This document shows, one piece after another, positions 12,985 through 25,369 of a stretch of DNA of 64,000 nucleotides (position 1 is its first letter; each line of letters opens with the position of its first letter). The notes under the pieces are model-generated. The model had not been told where the DNA came from and made no database searches. It saw only the letters and a program-made list of their open reading frames with translations. The translations under genes and the position numbers were made by a program. The DNA lies in NCBI RefSeq assembly GCF_018446385.1, contig NC_056000.1, forward strand, positions 30,706,011 through 30,770,010. Direction: 5' to 3'. This DNA comes from Zingiber officinale (taxonomy: Eukaryota > Streptophyta > Magnoliopsida > Zingiberales > Zingiberaceae).

Positions 12985-13350
12985 TCACTTATCACGACGC
13001 TGACGGGAACCAGATCCTCTTAGATATAAATGATTTGTATATCCCACATCTTGAATCATTTTACGAACCATCTCCTTTAGATTTTTTTCTCTTTGTCTAC
13101 CTTCCTGGATAAGTTGTTCTTCCATCTATCTATTTTCTTTGATAATGAATTCTAATTTATTTTTGCTTTCAGTAATTTCTTCCTCCATCCTCTTGCTAGT
13201 AGTACGCATGTCTTCAATTTCTTAAGATAATTCCTTGTTCTTCTCATGGGAGCACATTTCATTGGAACTTCCATTGTATGATCTTCTAAAGTGTCGATTG
13301 CATCCAAATCCGTACACCTTCCCCTTGCATGGGTCGTCCACCACATCACA
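12985..13350 (-). pseudogene. C-terminal remnant of CACTA transposase
   Basis: Minus-strand reading gives KGKVYGFGCNRHFRRS, then a Lys/Glu-rich helical stretch, then a Gly-Ser-Arg-rich end with TGA at 12985-12987. A GKVYGxG motif followed by a coiled segment is typical of the C-terminus of plant CACTA transposases. Two in-frame stops (near 13222 and 13125) show decay. No upstream DDE or zinc-finger parts were recognised. A SINE lies immediately upstream on the 5' side. Confidence 0.7.
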
Positions 13351-13359
13351 CCATAACTT

Positions 13360-13586
13360 GAGAATGAAGACTAAGTGCCCCCAGGGCGTAGCGCAGACGG
13401 TGGGCGCATGGTATCTCTGGCGTAATAGTCAGGGGTCGATTCTCAGGAACTGACGACCTGGGGTTTACCCCGTCATGCGCCTATGGCCTGTGTACCTGCA
13501 TGAATCTCCCTCCATATCCGTGGGGCCGGCACTATGGGGGCCGCTAAGGTAGCGAATATACCTTTTTTTGAGAACGAAGACTAAGT
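13360..13586 (+). mobile_element. tRNA-derived T-tailed SINE
   Basis: Element 13377-13569 (193 bp) is flanked by GAGAATGAAGACTAAGT (13360-13376) and GAGAACGAAGACTAAGT (13570-13586), a 17-bp target duplication with one change. The 5' part has A-box-like GTAGCGCAGACGGTGG and B-box-like GGTCGATTC spacing expected for RNA polymerase III. It ends in a T-run, as in p-SINE/Au-type plant SINEs. Related truncated copies lie at 21157 and 33093. Confidence 0.88.
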
Positions 13587-16500
13587 AGATTGATCATCAA
13601 CATCTTATCTCTTTTTATATTGTTCCTGTCCATATTACAATAACTTATATTAATTTAACAAATATGAAAATAAACAAGTAAGAATTAATATAAGATAATA
13701 AAAAATTAATGAATAATTAATTATGTTGACTTACACTAACTCGAGCTAATTTGTTATCCACAAACTCTCCAATATCTTGCTTTCTTTTATGCATTCATTC
13801 AAAAACCTCAAATTCATCTCAAATCTTTTTTCTACAATTATACATAATATATGTCAATATAAAATAGAACAAATAAGATACAATAAATTTATATCTAAAT
13901 GTCAAATATTTAATAAATTTATCATATGCTTAAATTATTGGAATAATGTGGTATCTAGTCTATCTGTAAACTAGAGCTGGTCTTTATAATATTAACATAA
14001 ATCTAGGGTATATACCCACAAATCCAATTAATGGAAACATGAGGATGAAACAATATAAAGAAGTGCATTTAGGGAAGACATCTTACCTCAAAAGGAACAA
14101 CTCCTTCAGTGCTTCAAAGCTAGTAAATGCATAGCATTTCCCTTCCTTCGATGTCACCATAACTGCAACTCAATGAAGAAATTTTTTAGTTATTTCAATA
14201 CCAAAAGTACATAAGAGTAAGGCTCTTGAATGGTATTAGGCACAAATAATTGGTATAGAATGCATCAAATCACATGCTTCAACAGTAAGAGAGCAAATTA
14301 GTCATTTATTGGATCCAAGAGCTGCAAACCCATAAACAATTGGAACTAGTACAAAGACTTTTACCAAATCATCTGATAGAAATTTTCCAGAAAAAGCCAA
14401 CCATCATGGTTGTCATATCTCAATCTCAACCTTAGGATATAATATTAATAGCAAAATAGATACCTCAATAGTACTAATAATATTGAAAATAGTACTAATA
14501 TTTTCACCAGATCATCTGATTCAATATTTTGCTGCAATCAACTATATTGGTTGTTATGAATTATGATTGCAATTTCTACCTAAGAATATGATAGTAGTAC
14601 TAACAATCACAATATATATCTTAATAATAATAATAATAATATATCATTCCACTTGCCAATCAAGACATAGGTAAGCATTATTATGCCACAATCCACCCAG
14701 TTTTGATAGGATTGATTGAGGCAGAGCTTTCCTTAGTCAATGGCATTAAGAACTAGCCAAAGTAAGATATTTTTCAAGTAACTCATCCTTTGATTTTGTG
14801 TGGCAATCATGTGGAGGAGATAAAATAATATAAAGTGAGAAGGGGAAAAGGTGAATTAGCAGCAACCGCAAAAAAGAATGACATAGAGACAAAGAATCTA
14901 GAATGAATATTGTGAATCCAAGTCCAACTGTGATTTGAGACATAATTTTGGGCAGGTGATCACATCAATTTGAATACCAAATGTGCTTTATCAATTCTAT
15001 CATTCTTTCCCAATAAGGGTGAGCATAAATTTTTGCCACTCATATTGATACCAGTACCAACCCAATGAACTATGCTTCTTGTGCCTTTCCTAGTAAACTA
15101 CATTTCCTTTTTTTGTTGTCATGTTTGTTATGAATATACACTCGGATCTAAGAACACCTCTAATTTCTTGAATATTTTATTATATCCACATTGCTTCCCC
15201 CATAGTCTCCGTCCACCTCTCAACTATAGTCATGTCTTTCATACATCTCTAAAACTTCCCAAATCATTAACATATGGTAAACAAAAGCTCCCTCTTCTTC
15301 CAATCAAGCAATAAATCTCTAATGAGAAACATTTAAATTTAATCCAAGGTTGCTATAAGTTGAGAGGAACATTTAATGCACTCTTCATATGAATACAAAT
15401 AGCTGATGAATCCGTGGCAAAGGACATATTAGATCTGTGGAGAAGGATTTGCGGATGGATCAGTATCAGATCTGAGATCCATAAGATGGCAAGTCTATTT
15501 CGAGCTTTCCGTAGGCAAATCTGTGGCAAAGGATGAGTGACGAAGGCACGTTACTTAGCGATCAATTGTATGATTTTTCTCCTATAGTAAACTCATAACC
15601 AATGTCGTCTTGAGGGATGTGAGCCTAATGTTGAGAGAATGTTCCTCAAAGTGCAGATTTCTACCGTTTTGTAGACATCTAGTGCATGTATAGCCTCTTT
15701 AAATTCATCTATATATATTTACCATTCCCCAAAAAACAAATAGTTGATGAATCATACACCAATGAGAAAAATCAAATTCCTGCACTCTTCATTTTCAACT
15801 ACTAATCCAAGGTACATACTTGAAGGATTCCCAGGCCTTGAAAACAATTTAAAGAAAGTTAACCACTTAGAAGCTTACTTGTGATGATAATAAATCAATT
15901 ATAGTAAGAGATTTCTTGGCTACAGGTGACTATGAGTGTTGATTAAGCTCATGACGTTCAGTTGTCAAGTAAATGATTAGCATGAAGATACTATACATCT
16001 TAATACTTGTAAAAAAATAAGATAGTAAATAATATTACGAAAGTTAAGGTAGACCATATACATAATTCAAACGTCCATAAACTAAAGTATGATCTTTTAA
16101 ATAATGAATTTAACTTTGAACAGTGTGAATGTGATGAAAGGAAAGTAGAATAACTCACACAAAAGGGAATCGAATGCCCTCAGATTTGCGATGGGGTTAT
16201 CCTCGACCAAGCAAGTGTAAGCTGAGACTTTATCTGCTGACGTCCTTGACCTTGCTATCACCTCCAGCAACCTCATATCCCCAGTCTACCTCATCAATAA
16301 ACTCACGATGAAGATATTTTGATGGCACATCCAATTATGATTTGTAGAAATATTTCCTACATTTTAAAAAAATATACAAACATTTTTCATAAACAAAATA
16401 AGCTAAGCTAATCATTCTCTAAAAACATATATTACATTAAAAGACTAATTGTGTAGTAATTAAGCTAGACAGGAACCTAGACAATCAAGTTTTGTTACTG

Positions 16501-16970
16501 CTTCAATCGGACAACAACTTGTATGCACAACAAGAAAACAATAATAATAAAACATTGCAATAATAATATCTGGTTGAAAACTAATTTTATTAATAAAATA
16601 GTAAATTAAAAAAACAATAGGGTTTAATCTTGCATACGGGGCAAACAAAGCGTGCAGCACATGTAGAAAAAAAGTGTGCAATGACAGCGAGACCAAGGCT
16701 ACGACAGTGGAAAGGCATCAGCCAAGATAACCAAGGCTAGAACCAATGTGGTGGTTGCGGCAATGGCTAGGCGCAACCACCTCACAATTAGGTCGCGCGA
16801 GTGATTGCCGTTGCGTGCGACAACCACCGCACGATTAGGTCATGCGAATGACCTCGATCGCATGAGTAGGACGCAACTAGTGCTGCACGTTCTAGGACGG
16901 AGAAGGATGGAGAAGAAGATTAGGATTACCTAAACTTGAGCTTGTTCGGTGGATTGTGGAAAGAACTCTG
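13587..16970. other. CACTA interior without recognised coding
   Basis: AT-rich sequence inside the CACTA element. No transposase domain, captured gene or RNA gene was recognised on either strand; short open frames are unsupported. Confidence 0.4.
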
Positions 16971-17120
16971 GAGAAGAAGATCGTGTGCGCCTTAAGACGG
17001 AGCGTTGCGTGCCATAGAGTAGTGCGTGATTTGGGACCAGAGAAGAAGATTGCTTGCCCCTTAAGTCAGAGTCATGCCTGCCTTAGAGTTGTGCCTGATT
17101 TGGGACCGGAGAAGAAGATC
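16971..17120. repeat. 69-bp tandem repeat near CACTA 5' end
   Basis: GAGAAGAAGA starts units at 16971, 17040 and 17109, giving two diverged 69-bp units and a partial third. The period is a multiple of three, so an open frame (16956-17243) runs through, but nothing else supports it as a gene. Confidence 0.8.
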
Positions 17121-17690
17121 GAGTGGAGGCGGAGAAGAAATCGTGCAGGCGAAGAAGAAAGTCGCGCTGGCAACCGTGAAGGATTTGGGAGAAAAAATGC
17201 AAACTTTTATATTAGAATAGGGTTTGGCTTTTTGATTAATTAAAATAAAATAGATTTATAATTACTTAATAATTTTTTTCTTCAATTATATAAATTATAA
17301 ACCGATTTTATTTCTGTTTAAAATATTTTAAAACAGATTTATAAACCAATAAGATTTGGTATCAAATTTCGTTACTAATCCATATTTATTTTTATTTATA
17401 AAAAATTAATTTATAAATTTTGTTTTTAATTTATTTTAAATTTCATTTTAAAAATATTTTTCTATATTATTATCTTTTAAAATGAAACGGATTAATAATT
17501 TCGTAGCAAATCCGTTTATAATTTATTAAAATTTAAAACAGATTTTATTTTCGTTTTAAAAATCTATTTCTAAAGCTATGTTTTCTTATAGTGAAAGAAA
17601 GATTAATGCAGTCGAATAAAACGTTAGCATTACATAGTTAGTAAATAATGATCATTAAACAATCATTAACGCTGTCATTGGTCTGAGCTC

Positions 17691-17700
17691 CTATATAAGG
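17691..17700 (+). promoter_or_regulatory. TATA box of copia LTR 2
   Basis: CTATATAAGG lies in the middle of the LTR, followed by conserved sequence shared with LTR 1 and LTR 3. In LTR 1 and LTR 3 the site has changed to TAGATAAGG, so only LTR 2 keeps a good TATA box. Confidence 0.65.
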
Positions 17701-18544
17701 AGGTTGTGATCATAAGCAAAAGGTTACGCACATAGAAAAGCAGCAGGAGCTCTCCACCTACGTTCCCTCCTCCTCTATCATGCAACTTTTGCTCGGTGGA
17801 GTGCCTGTGATAATTCGGGTACCACTCAGTTCACCGTGACCACCAGTGCTTGGTGGAATCACGGTTCACCATTGTATCCAGGGAAACAGACGTTCCAAGA
17901 AAGCCTCGAATCACAGCCGGAGGTGGGGCAAATCTGTTTCAAAGAAACTACGTTTACCGCAGGCCTCGATTCGCTCAGCTCTAGACCGATCCCTTCGCTC
18001 AGCTATTTGCCAGCCCGATCGCTCGGAAGCGTGCTCATCCGGTCGCTTTCTAGTCTTCTCCCGACCAGCCTCTAACTCGCCCGATTGGTCAGCTCGCTCG
18101 GCCAACCCCTAGCTTGCTCGGCCTCTTCGCTTGGCCAACCTCCAGCTCGCTCGGCCTCTTCGCCCGACCGACCTCCAGTTTGCTCAGTTGGTCGCTCTGC
18201 TGCTCTGCCCGACCAACCACTTGGCTACTTCACTCGGTCTATCTGCCCGACCGACCTTGATCTGTATCTCGCTCGACACTCGATCGTTAAGCTCGCTCGG
18301 CTAAACTGCCCAGTCAACCTTCAACTCGCTCGATCACTACGCTCGGCCAGTCTCAAATTTGCTCGAGAGCTAGCCCGCTCTGCCACTGTGCAGTCTGCGT
18401 TCGTTACTTGGCAGATACTAGTCCCTGCTGGCAGTCTAAGATTATCAGTTCAGGTCATTTGACATATAAGTGAATTTAATTCGATATATTTAAATTTATC
18501 AAATACCCTGTAAATCTCCGACAGCATATTATTTTCTTCTAACA

Positions 18545-19679
18545 ATCTTGAAACAGATTCGATTCTGTTGAGATGACCACATAATAGAATGTTGAAGTGC
18601 AACAGACTCAACACGTGTAGGCCCGCTTCACCCCGATTGGAATTGTGTCAATCAGTCACGGAGAAAAGCCAGAGAAGTTCAATGGATTGAACTTCAAAAA
18701 GTGGTAGCAGAAGATTCTTTTCTACTTGACCATGCCAATCTAGCTTAGTTCTTGACCGAGGACCCTCCCAAGCGTGCTGAGTATGCTGATGCACAAACCA
18801 TCAGTTGAGTTGAAGCATGGACTCATTCTGAGTTCCTTTGCCGAAAATGCATCCTCAACTACCTTGCCGACTCGCTGTACGCTGTGTATAGCATGAAGAG
18901 AACGACTAAAGAGCTGTGGGAGTCCCTGGATAAGAAGTACAAGACGGAGAATGCAAGGGACAAGAAGTTCATCGTGGGTCAATTCCTGGATTACAAGATG
19001 GTTGACTCCAAGACGATGATCAACCAAATCCAGGAGCTTCAGGTGATCTTGCACGAGATCCACTCAAAAGGGATGATTATAAGTGAGACCTTCCAGGTGG
19101 CCGCTATCATTGAGAAGCTGCCTCTAATCTGGAAGGACTTCAAAAACTACTTGAAGCACAAGCGAAAGGAAATGAATATGGAGGAACTTATTATTAGATT
19201 TCGCATCGAAAAAGATAATAAGAGTTTAGAGAGAAAATTATTCTCTCAGGCTACTGTGAAAGCCAATGTGGTCGAGCACGATCAAGCTCGAAATAGAAGA
19301 ACCCTAAGCCTTCCAAGATGGAATCCAGAGGAGACATCAGCAAATAGAAGTTCTCTGGAAAGTGCTTTAATTGTGACAGAGTGAGTCACAAATCTTCAGA
19401 GTGCAAAAAGTAGAAGAAAAAGGAGACCAACTTGAACGAGAGACCAAAAATGGACGGCCTCTGCGTTGTGGTCACTGAGTTGAACCTGGTAGGTTCAAAC
19501 CCGCGGCATTGGTGGATCGATACTGGAGTCACCAGACATGTGTGTTGCAACAAGGAGGTGCTCCACAACTTCAAAGAAGTCACTGGAGATAAATTGTTCA
19601 TGGGAAACTCAGCAATCTCGAACATCATGGGCCACAGAAATGTAATGCTGAAGATAACCTCGGGCAAAGACATTACTTT
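18545..19679 (+). pseudogene. second copia internal region: gag and start of protease only
   Basis: Homologous to copy 1: the same leader after the LTR, gag open at 18884-19384, a zinc knuckle straddling 19365-19410 with all Cys/His positions kept, and protease core IDTGVTRHVCCN near 19516. Gag has stops near 18750 and 18809. The reading breaks off at about 19679 and passes directly into LTR sequence, so integrase, RT and RNase H are missing. Confidence 0.88.
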
Positions 19680-21032
19680 GAGCTCCATTGTGAATGAAAC
19701 TTTAGCCCCACATTGAGAGCTCCAAGGCAATAAAGTTGATTTATATTGATTCATATGTATTGAGAATGTGAACAAATGCATGATAGGAGGCACTCTCACG
19801 CGTAGATGCATAAGGGGGTGCAAATCCAAGGCTCGGATCTCGGATTATATTGAATCACGTTGACTCGTGTGCGGGCACGATATACGCACGCCAAATTCTG
19901 AACCAATCGAGGCAAAATTTACCCAAATGGAACAACCAACATTTTGCCACGTAAATCCATTTGCTTCTTGTGTAACGAATACATTAAACAAAGAATAATG
20001 CAGTCGAATGAAACGGATGCATTATAAAAAGATTAATGCAGCCGAATAAAATGTTAGCATTACATAATTGACAAATAATGATCATTAAACGATATTAACA
20101 TTGTCATTGGTCTGAGCTCCTAGATAAGGAGGTGCGACCATAGGCAAAGATTACATACATGGAAAAGCAGCAGGAGCTCTCCACCTACATTCCCTCCTGC
20201 TCTGTCGTGCAACTTTTGCTCGATGGAGTGTCTGTGATAGTTCGGATACCACTCAGTTCGTTGTGACCACCAGTACTTGGTGGAATCACGGAACACCATT
20301 GTATCCTTAGAAATCGACGTTCCGAGAAAGCCTCAAAGCACAACCGGAAATGAGACACATATTTCAAGGAAACTGCGTTTACGACAAGACTCAATTCGCT
20401 CAGCTCTATATCGACCGCTTCACTTAGCTGTTTACCGGCCCGATCACTTGGAAGCGTGCTTATTCGATCGCTTTCTAGTCTTCTCCCACCCAACCTCTAA
20501 CTCGCCCGATCGATCAGCTCACTCAATCGACCCCCAGCTTGCTCGGCCTCTTCGCCCGACCGACCTCCAGCTCGCTCGACCTATTCGCCCGACTGACCTC
20601 CAGCTCGCTCGGTCTCTTCGCCCGACCGACCTCCAATTCGCTCGATTGGTCACTCTGCTACTCAGTCCAACCGATCACTTGACTGCTTCACTCAATCTAT
20701 CTACCCGACCGACCTTGATTTGTATCTCACTTGATCGTCAAGGTCGCTCGACTAAGTTGTCCGATCGGCCTTCAACTCGCTACATCTCTCTGCTTACCCG
20801 ACCAACTATAAACTCGCTCGGTCACTACACTTGACTAGTCTCAAATTTGCTCGAAAGCTAGCTCGCTCAGCCACTTGGCATCCTTCGTTCGGCACTTAAC
20901 AAATATCAATCACTGCTGACAATCTGAGATTATCAACTTAAACCATTTGACAAATAAATAAATTTAATTCGATATATTTAAATTCATCAAATATTCCATA
21001 AATCTCCGACAACGTATTATTTTCTTCTAACA
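19680..21032 (+). repeat. copia LTR 3, truncated at its start
   Basis: Aligns to LTR 2 from about its 43rd base (GAGCTCCATTGTGAATG) and ends CTAACA before TCTCA. The first ~42 bases of the LTR are gone, joined to protease sequence. Confidence 0.88.
20536..20640 (+). repeat. 33-bp GC-rich minisatellite in LTR 3
   Basis: Units starting AGCTCGCTCGG with core TTCGCCCGACCGACCTCC begin at 20536, 20569, 20602 and 20635. LTR 1 and LTR 2 carry similar but fewer or more diverged units (about 5830-5900 and 18100-18180). Confidence 0.88.
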
Positions 21033-21137
21033 TCTCATTCTCATACGTTGCCTCGGAGGACAAGGACACTCATGGCTTTATCCTTTAACCTTTTGCTGAC
21101 GGCCCCATGCCGCTGGACCCTTTAACCTTCTGTTCTT

Positions 21138-21227
21138 CACTTGAGATCGACTTCTAAAAAAAAAAAAATGTGGAACCGCCACATCAACGGCCCCCCTAGA
21201 GCCGGTCCCACTTGAGATCGACTTCTA
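21138..21227 (-). mobile_element. 52-bp SINE stub with 19-bp target duplication
   Basis: CACTTGAGATCGACTTCTA occurs at 21138-21156 and 21209-21227. Between them is an A-run plus the last ~40 bp of the same SINE family as at 13377, inverted (T-tailed 3' end only). A severe 5' truncation with intact target duplications. Confidence 0.88.
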
Positions 21228-24200
21228 GCATAGCTGTTGAATGGCCAAGCTAGTTCTAGTTTGAGGCTACAACTTGCTAGAAACCCATCAACCTGAGCAT
21301 TTGGCCCTTACTACCTCTATTTTTTTAATCTGCTTAAACTAATCTTTAATGCTCCATAAATGCCAAGAGGTCAATACGTTTCCTAAGCACTCGTCGTACA
21401 AAGACTCGTTGCCCCAAAACATTTACAACTTTTTGCATACATAGCCCGATTAAAGTTAAGAACAGTAAAGAGACATAACACTTATATCAACGGCTAAGTC
21501 GTCATTAAAAAAAGCAAAGAAATATAAAACTTATAAAAAGAACCTGGATATCAATTGAAGGCATTCATATTTAATTTTTGATAATTTCATGGCGTAATCT
21601 ATGGTGACTCTGTGTATACCAAACGTGAGACTTACAGTGCAACTGGAATGCCAATTCTCTCTGTAACCAGCAAGCTCAACCTCCACTTAGAATGAGAGAT
21701 CATACCTGACAACTCCATACATTCGCTTGTATGGATAAAATAATTTTGTATGAAATCAAAATAGTTCGAAAGGAATAATGATAGGGTTGATCAAAAAAGG
21801 ACTATTAACGAGGGCTCAGTTCATTGCTAAATCTGCTCAAGGAAGATGCATTAAAGCCCTTCTCAAACAAGAGGTGTCAGAAGAAAAGCATTATTCATCA
21901 TGGCCCAAGAACAAGAAGCTAAAATTGTTCAAGTATTTGATAAAAAGAAATAATCACAACAAATGACGCAGTTTTGGTATTAAATGAATGCTTTCTCTAC
22001 TGAGAATAATTTGTTATGAACTTGGGACAATTAAAAAAAAGACAAATGTGAAAGAGAAATGAATCATTTGGTTGTACAACAAAGGATAAAAAAACTAGAA
22101 AGCCAAGTAGCAGGATCTCGAAATCGAGTCGCTTAACAATTAGATCATGAAAGGGTCTCAGACATTTGCTACTCTGCTCAAAGAAGAGCTGACATGATGT
22201 AGCCCGTCTCAAACAAGAGGTGTCAGAAGAAGCAATGATCATCATTAACCTTTTTAAACCTAGCTCATTAAGGGCAATGTCTTATCAAAAGAAATAAACG
22301 CATAGTTACAATTATTTAATTAGTGAGATATAATCCTCTAAAAGGAGACTAAAGTCAATCAGACTTTAATTCTGGAATATAATAGCTGGAAGGGATATCC
22401 AGCAATAAACATGTAAGCATGAGAAGCAAAGCCAGAGATCATACCAACAATACAGAAGTGCAACAAACAAGTAATAATTTACTATTACTTCCAGTGGATT
22501 ATTAATTACTACTGTCGTACTTAATTACAAAATCAATTGGGCCCTGAATCCTGATTTACAAAGAGGTGCATGCCTCACCAAAGTTGCTCCTCAGTAAATT
22601 ATACTGACTTACAAGATACTCACAAGAAATTGCATTCAATAACATGCAATCATTGCCCATAACTCCAAATGACAAAACAGTATTTCTGTCTGTGACAAGA
22701 ACAAACTTTCAGAATATGAAAACATAGAAAATATTGAATTATTGCAGAGGCATAATTCAAAATATGGGGACAACAGAAATTAAATTACACAATTGTTCCA
22801 TTGATTGCATAGAATACAAGATTAGATGAAAGGGTAGAATGCACTGAACAATTTAAAATTATAATAATCTGCTAGGCAATCCAATTGCATACATATAAAA
22901 GGCAATTATTGTTAATGCAAATGAGTTTTCATGTTTGATAAATTTTTGAGTTAGATCATATGATGCTTACTAATCAGATGTGCCCAATGTGGAGATTAAG
23001 AGTGGCCAAATGTTTGGCAAGTTAACAGTATGCTTACAATAAGAGGAAGGTCTGGAAGCAAGAATTCTCAACAAAGTTCTAGAGAAAGATAATTTCTGAA
23101 CTCTCTTAGTAGGTTTCTTTTGTGCAAAGTTGTGTACGATCATATATAATGGTAGGCTAATCTTGGAGATTAAACTCAAGACTAAGAAATGGCCTCAGTC
23201 TGTTTCAGTAGACTAAATGTATTTTCCAGTTGACTAATATTTGAGTTGACAAGTCAATTAACTCAAGATAAATGAAAAGTGAACAAAAAGATATTGTTCA
23301 TCTTTGTTTGTCATCTAAATTCTAATCAACTAGTCAATCGATTGATACTATAAGTAGTAGACTAATGACAAGTCTAATACTTTGACAAGTGTTCATAGTT
23401 CGTTAGTTTCTTAAATCTCCACTCTATTCTCTTACTTCCATTGTAATTTCTTTTTGTAAAGAAAGGCTATTGTAAGGGGTGTCTCCACCACTTAAAGGTT
23501 TCCAAGGATAGGCCATGGAATAGAAGCTGAATAACCACATAAATCATCAAGTTTGAATTGTCTTTATACTTTATCATTTACATTTCAGCTAGTATATCCA
23601 TTTCGAACCTTCAATTATCTCTATACTACATTTCAAATAGCAGCAATCCTATTTAGAGTTTAAATATCATAAGATAGTATGACCACATTCAAAATTGTGG
23701 CAAACAAAAGCAGGTTTATTCTCATGTGGATTAGTAAGAAAGACAACAACCACCACAATCCTCATAAGCTTTTGCATAGAAGAGAATTATAAATGAAATT
23801 ATTGATATAACAAATAATAAGGAGCTAACATCAGGATTGATAATCTCAAGGCATCTATCCTCAAGCCATTCACTTTCAGAAGGTGAACAGGAAAACCCAT
23901 GCAATGTTGACAATTTTTTTTTTTGAAGATCAACAGGCGAAAAAAATCTCAATGGGTGTTAAAGGACGAGAAAACAACTTTAAGTTTTTTCTGATTCTCG
24001 AAAAGTATACCACCTGAAAACTTATCCAAACAAACCAAAGACAGCTCCTGAATGAACAATCAATGACAAATCATTGATACTCAGTGAAGCTAGTAAAAGC
24101 AGGGGAAAATTAATGGAATACAAAATCTCGCATGTTATATTGCTGGAAGGAAAAAGGTATTGCCTTCTCAAGGCAAGCCGCTTTCTCCAAATGAGATGAT

Positions 24201-24583
24201 ACTCACCGGAGCAACTTTTGGACGTAGCCCAAAAGCATAAGGCAGCTTCTTCTCCAACTACAAATGAGAAGATACGAGATCATAAGCAAGGATAGGAAGT
24301 AAAACGCCAGGGCAAGAGGAGGATGAGGCAGACGACGACGGCGGCGGCTACTCCTGCGTATGAAAACCCTCAAAGGATGCATTATATAGAACGGACGGAT
24401 GGGCTGTGGAAATCAGGTAGGATTCGCAAATTTAGGGCCAGAATATAATTGCCTAATATAAAATAACTCATATTAGCTAAAATATTATGAAAATCATATA
24501 AAATTATAAAATAATTTGTTATTTTAAATATTTCAAAAAATAGTTTTAGTTAAAAACTCCCATGAGAAAGTTTTTCCCCCAAA
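21228..24583. other. long stretch without a secure gene
   Basis: AT-rich sequence with no recognised domain. Two direct copies of CTCAAACAAGAGGTGTCAGA occur near 21861 and 22208. On the minus strand about 24206-24258 an acceptor (TTTGTAG), 17 open codons and a strong donor (CCG|GTGAGT) look exon-like, and GC-rich sequence with a TATAATGCAT motif lies just upstream (24300-24390), so a minus-strand transcript starting near 24.4 kb is possible. I do not recognise it. Confidence 0.35.
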
Positions 24584-24588
24584 GTATC

Positions 24589-25364
24589 TGATCCGACAGT
24601 AGGTCGGGGGACCCCCTCTGGAGGGGAGTCAACGTCACGTAGAGGTCAAAAGTCAAAAGGGTCAGCATGAGATCCCGCCGATTGGAGAAGGGGTGGGTCG
24701 ACCGGCCGAACGAGTCCAAGCGGAATCAAAGACAACCCGACGGGGAGTCGGGTTTCCGACGCTCATGGTGAACAGGGTCGCCGGGCCGAGCGGGTAGCCC
24801 GCTCGGCCGAGGCGTAAAGCATCAATGCTGTGAAGGAACAGTCTCAACCGAGCACCCGGTCGGACAGATACCTACGCCCGGTCGGACCGATGCCTGCCGA
24901 GCGGATGGACGCTCGGCTCGGGGAAAAAGGAGACAAGGACAAGAGGACATTGGAAGACATCTTCTGACAACATGCATGTTCAACGACCAAGCCATGCGCA
25001 GAATCTTACGATAGAAGGTTCTACCGTCCCATCAGAGCGGTGCTCGGACTGTAGCAGTATGGTGTCAGGCATGTTCCTTTGACAAACTCATACTAAGGTA
25101 TGGTAAAGGACACGTGTACGCCTCGGTAGGTGTGCATACGCCTCCCCACAGCTTTATATAAGAGCCCTCAGACTTCGACGGAAGTACGCAATCTCGCATC
25201 TACCGAGGCGTACACGTTCAGAGGGTCGTCGCCGGGAACTCCCTCCCGGCCCGACTTCTTTGCAGGTTCGCCGGAGATCCGTACGGCGGGTCAAAGATCC
25301 ACATCATCAGTTGGAAGAGCGCCACGTGCCCAGCGTCCATCGATTCAACGTTCGGACAGGATCA
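24589..25364 (+). mobile_element. solo LTR, GC-rich family A
   Basis: Begins TGATCCGACAG, ends GGACAGGATCA, with 5-bp duplication GTATC on both sides (24584-24588, 25365-25369). TATA-like TTTATATAAGAG at about 25152. A second member with a different duplication lies at 46685-47502. No internal region. Superfamily not determined. Confidence 0.9.
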
Positions 25365-25369
25365 GTATC

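Larger units (their letters stand above)
12219..17593 (-). mobile_element. CACTA (En/Spm) transposon inside LTR 2
   Basis: Length 5375 bp. Left terminus CACTACAAGAAAA and right terminus (reverse complement) CACTATAAGAAAA differ at one base, and AAA is duplicated on both sides (12216-12218, 17594-17596), as expected for CACTA. Subterminal regions are packed with AAATCCGTTT/AAACGG-like words on both ends. Transposase remnants read on the minus strand, so the right end is the 5' end; it has the GC-rich region usual for promoter ends. The transposase is mostly lost, so this copy is non-autonomous. Confidence 0.95.
11838..18544 (+). repeat. copia LTR 2, split by a CACTA element
   Basis: Starts TGTTGAAGATTTG right after the polypurine tract and ends CTAACA. 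Without the 5375-bp CACTA element and its 3-bp duplication it is about 1.33 kb. It serves as 3' LTR for copy 1 and 5' LTR for the second internal region. Confidence 0.88.
5041..21037 (+). mobile_element. composite Ty1/copia element: LTR-internal-LTR-internal'-LTR
   Basis: A 5-bp target duplication TCTCA sits at 5041-5045 and again at 21033-21037, and nowhere between at the LTR edges. Inside are three related LTRs (5046-6283, 11838-18544 including a CACTA insertion, 19680-21032) and two internal regions, the second much shorter. All parts read on the plus strand. A single outer duplication around three LTRs is best explained by unequal recombination between copies, or by insertion of a recombinant element. 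All coding parts are decayed by stops and frameshifts. Confidence 0.85.

Noticed and set aside
18085..18462. Long Ser/Arg/Leu-rich frames in copia LTRs (also 20277-20834)
   Set aside because: They arise from the GC-rich LTR minisatellite and have no start context or family resemblance.
21778..21966. 62-codon Lys-rich frame
   Set aside because: No motif, no splice support and AT-rich composition; treated as chance.
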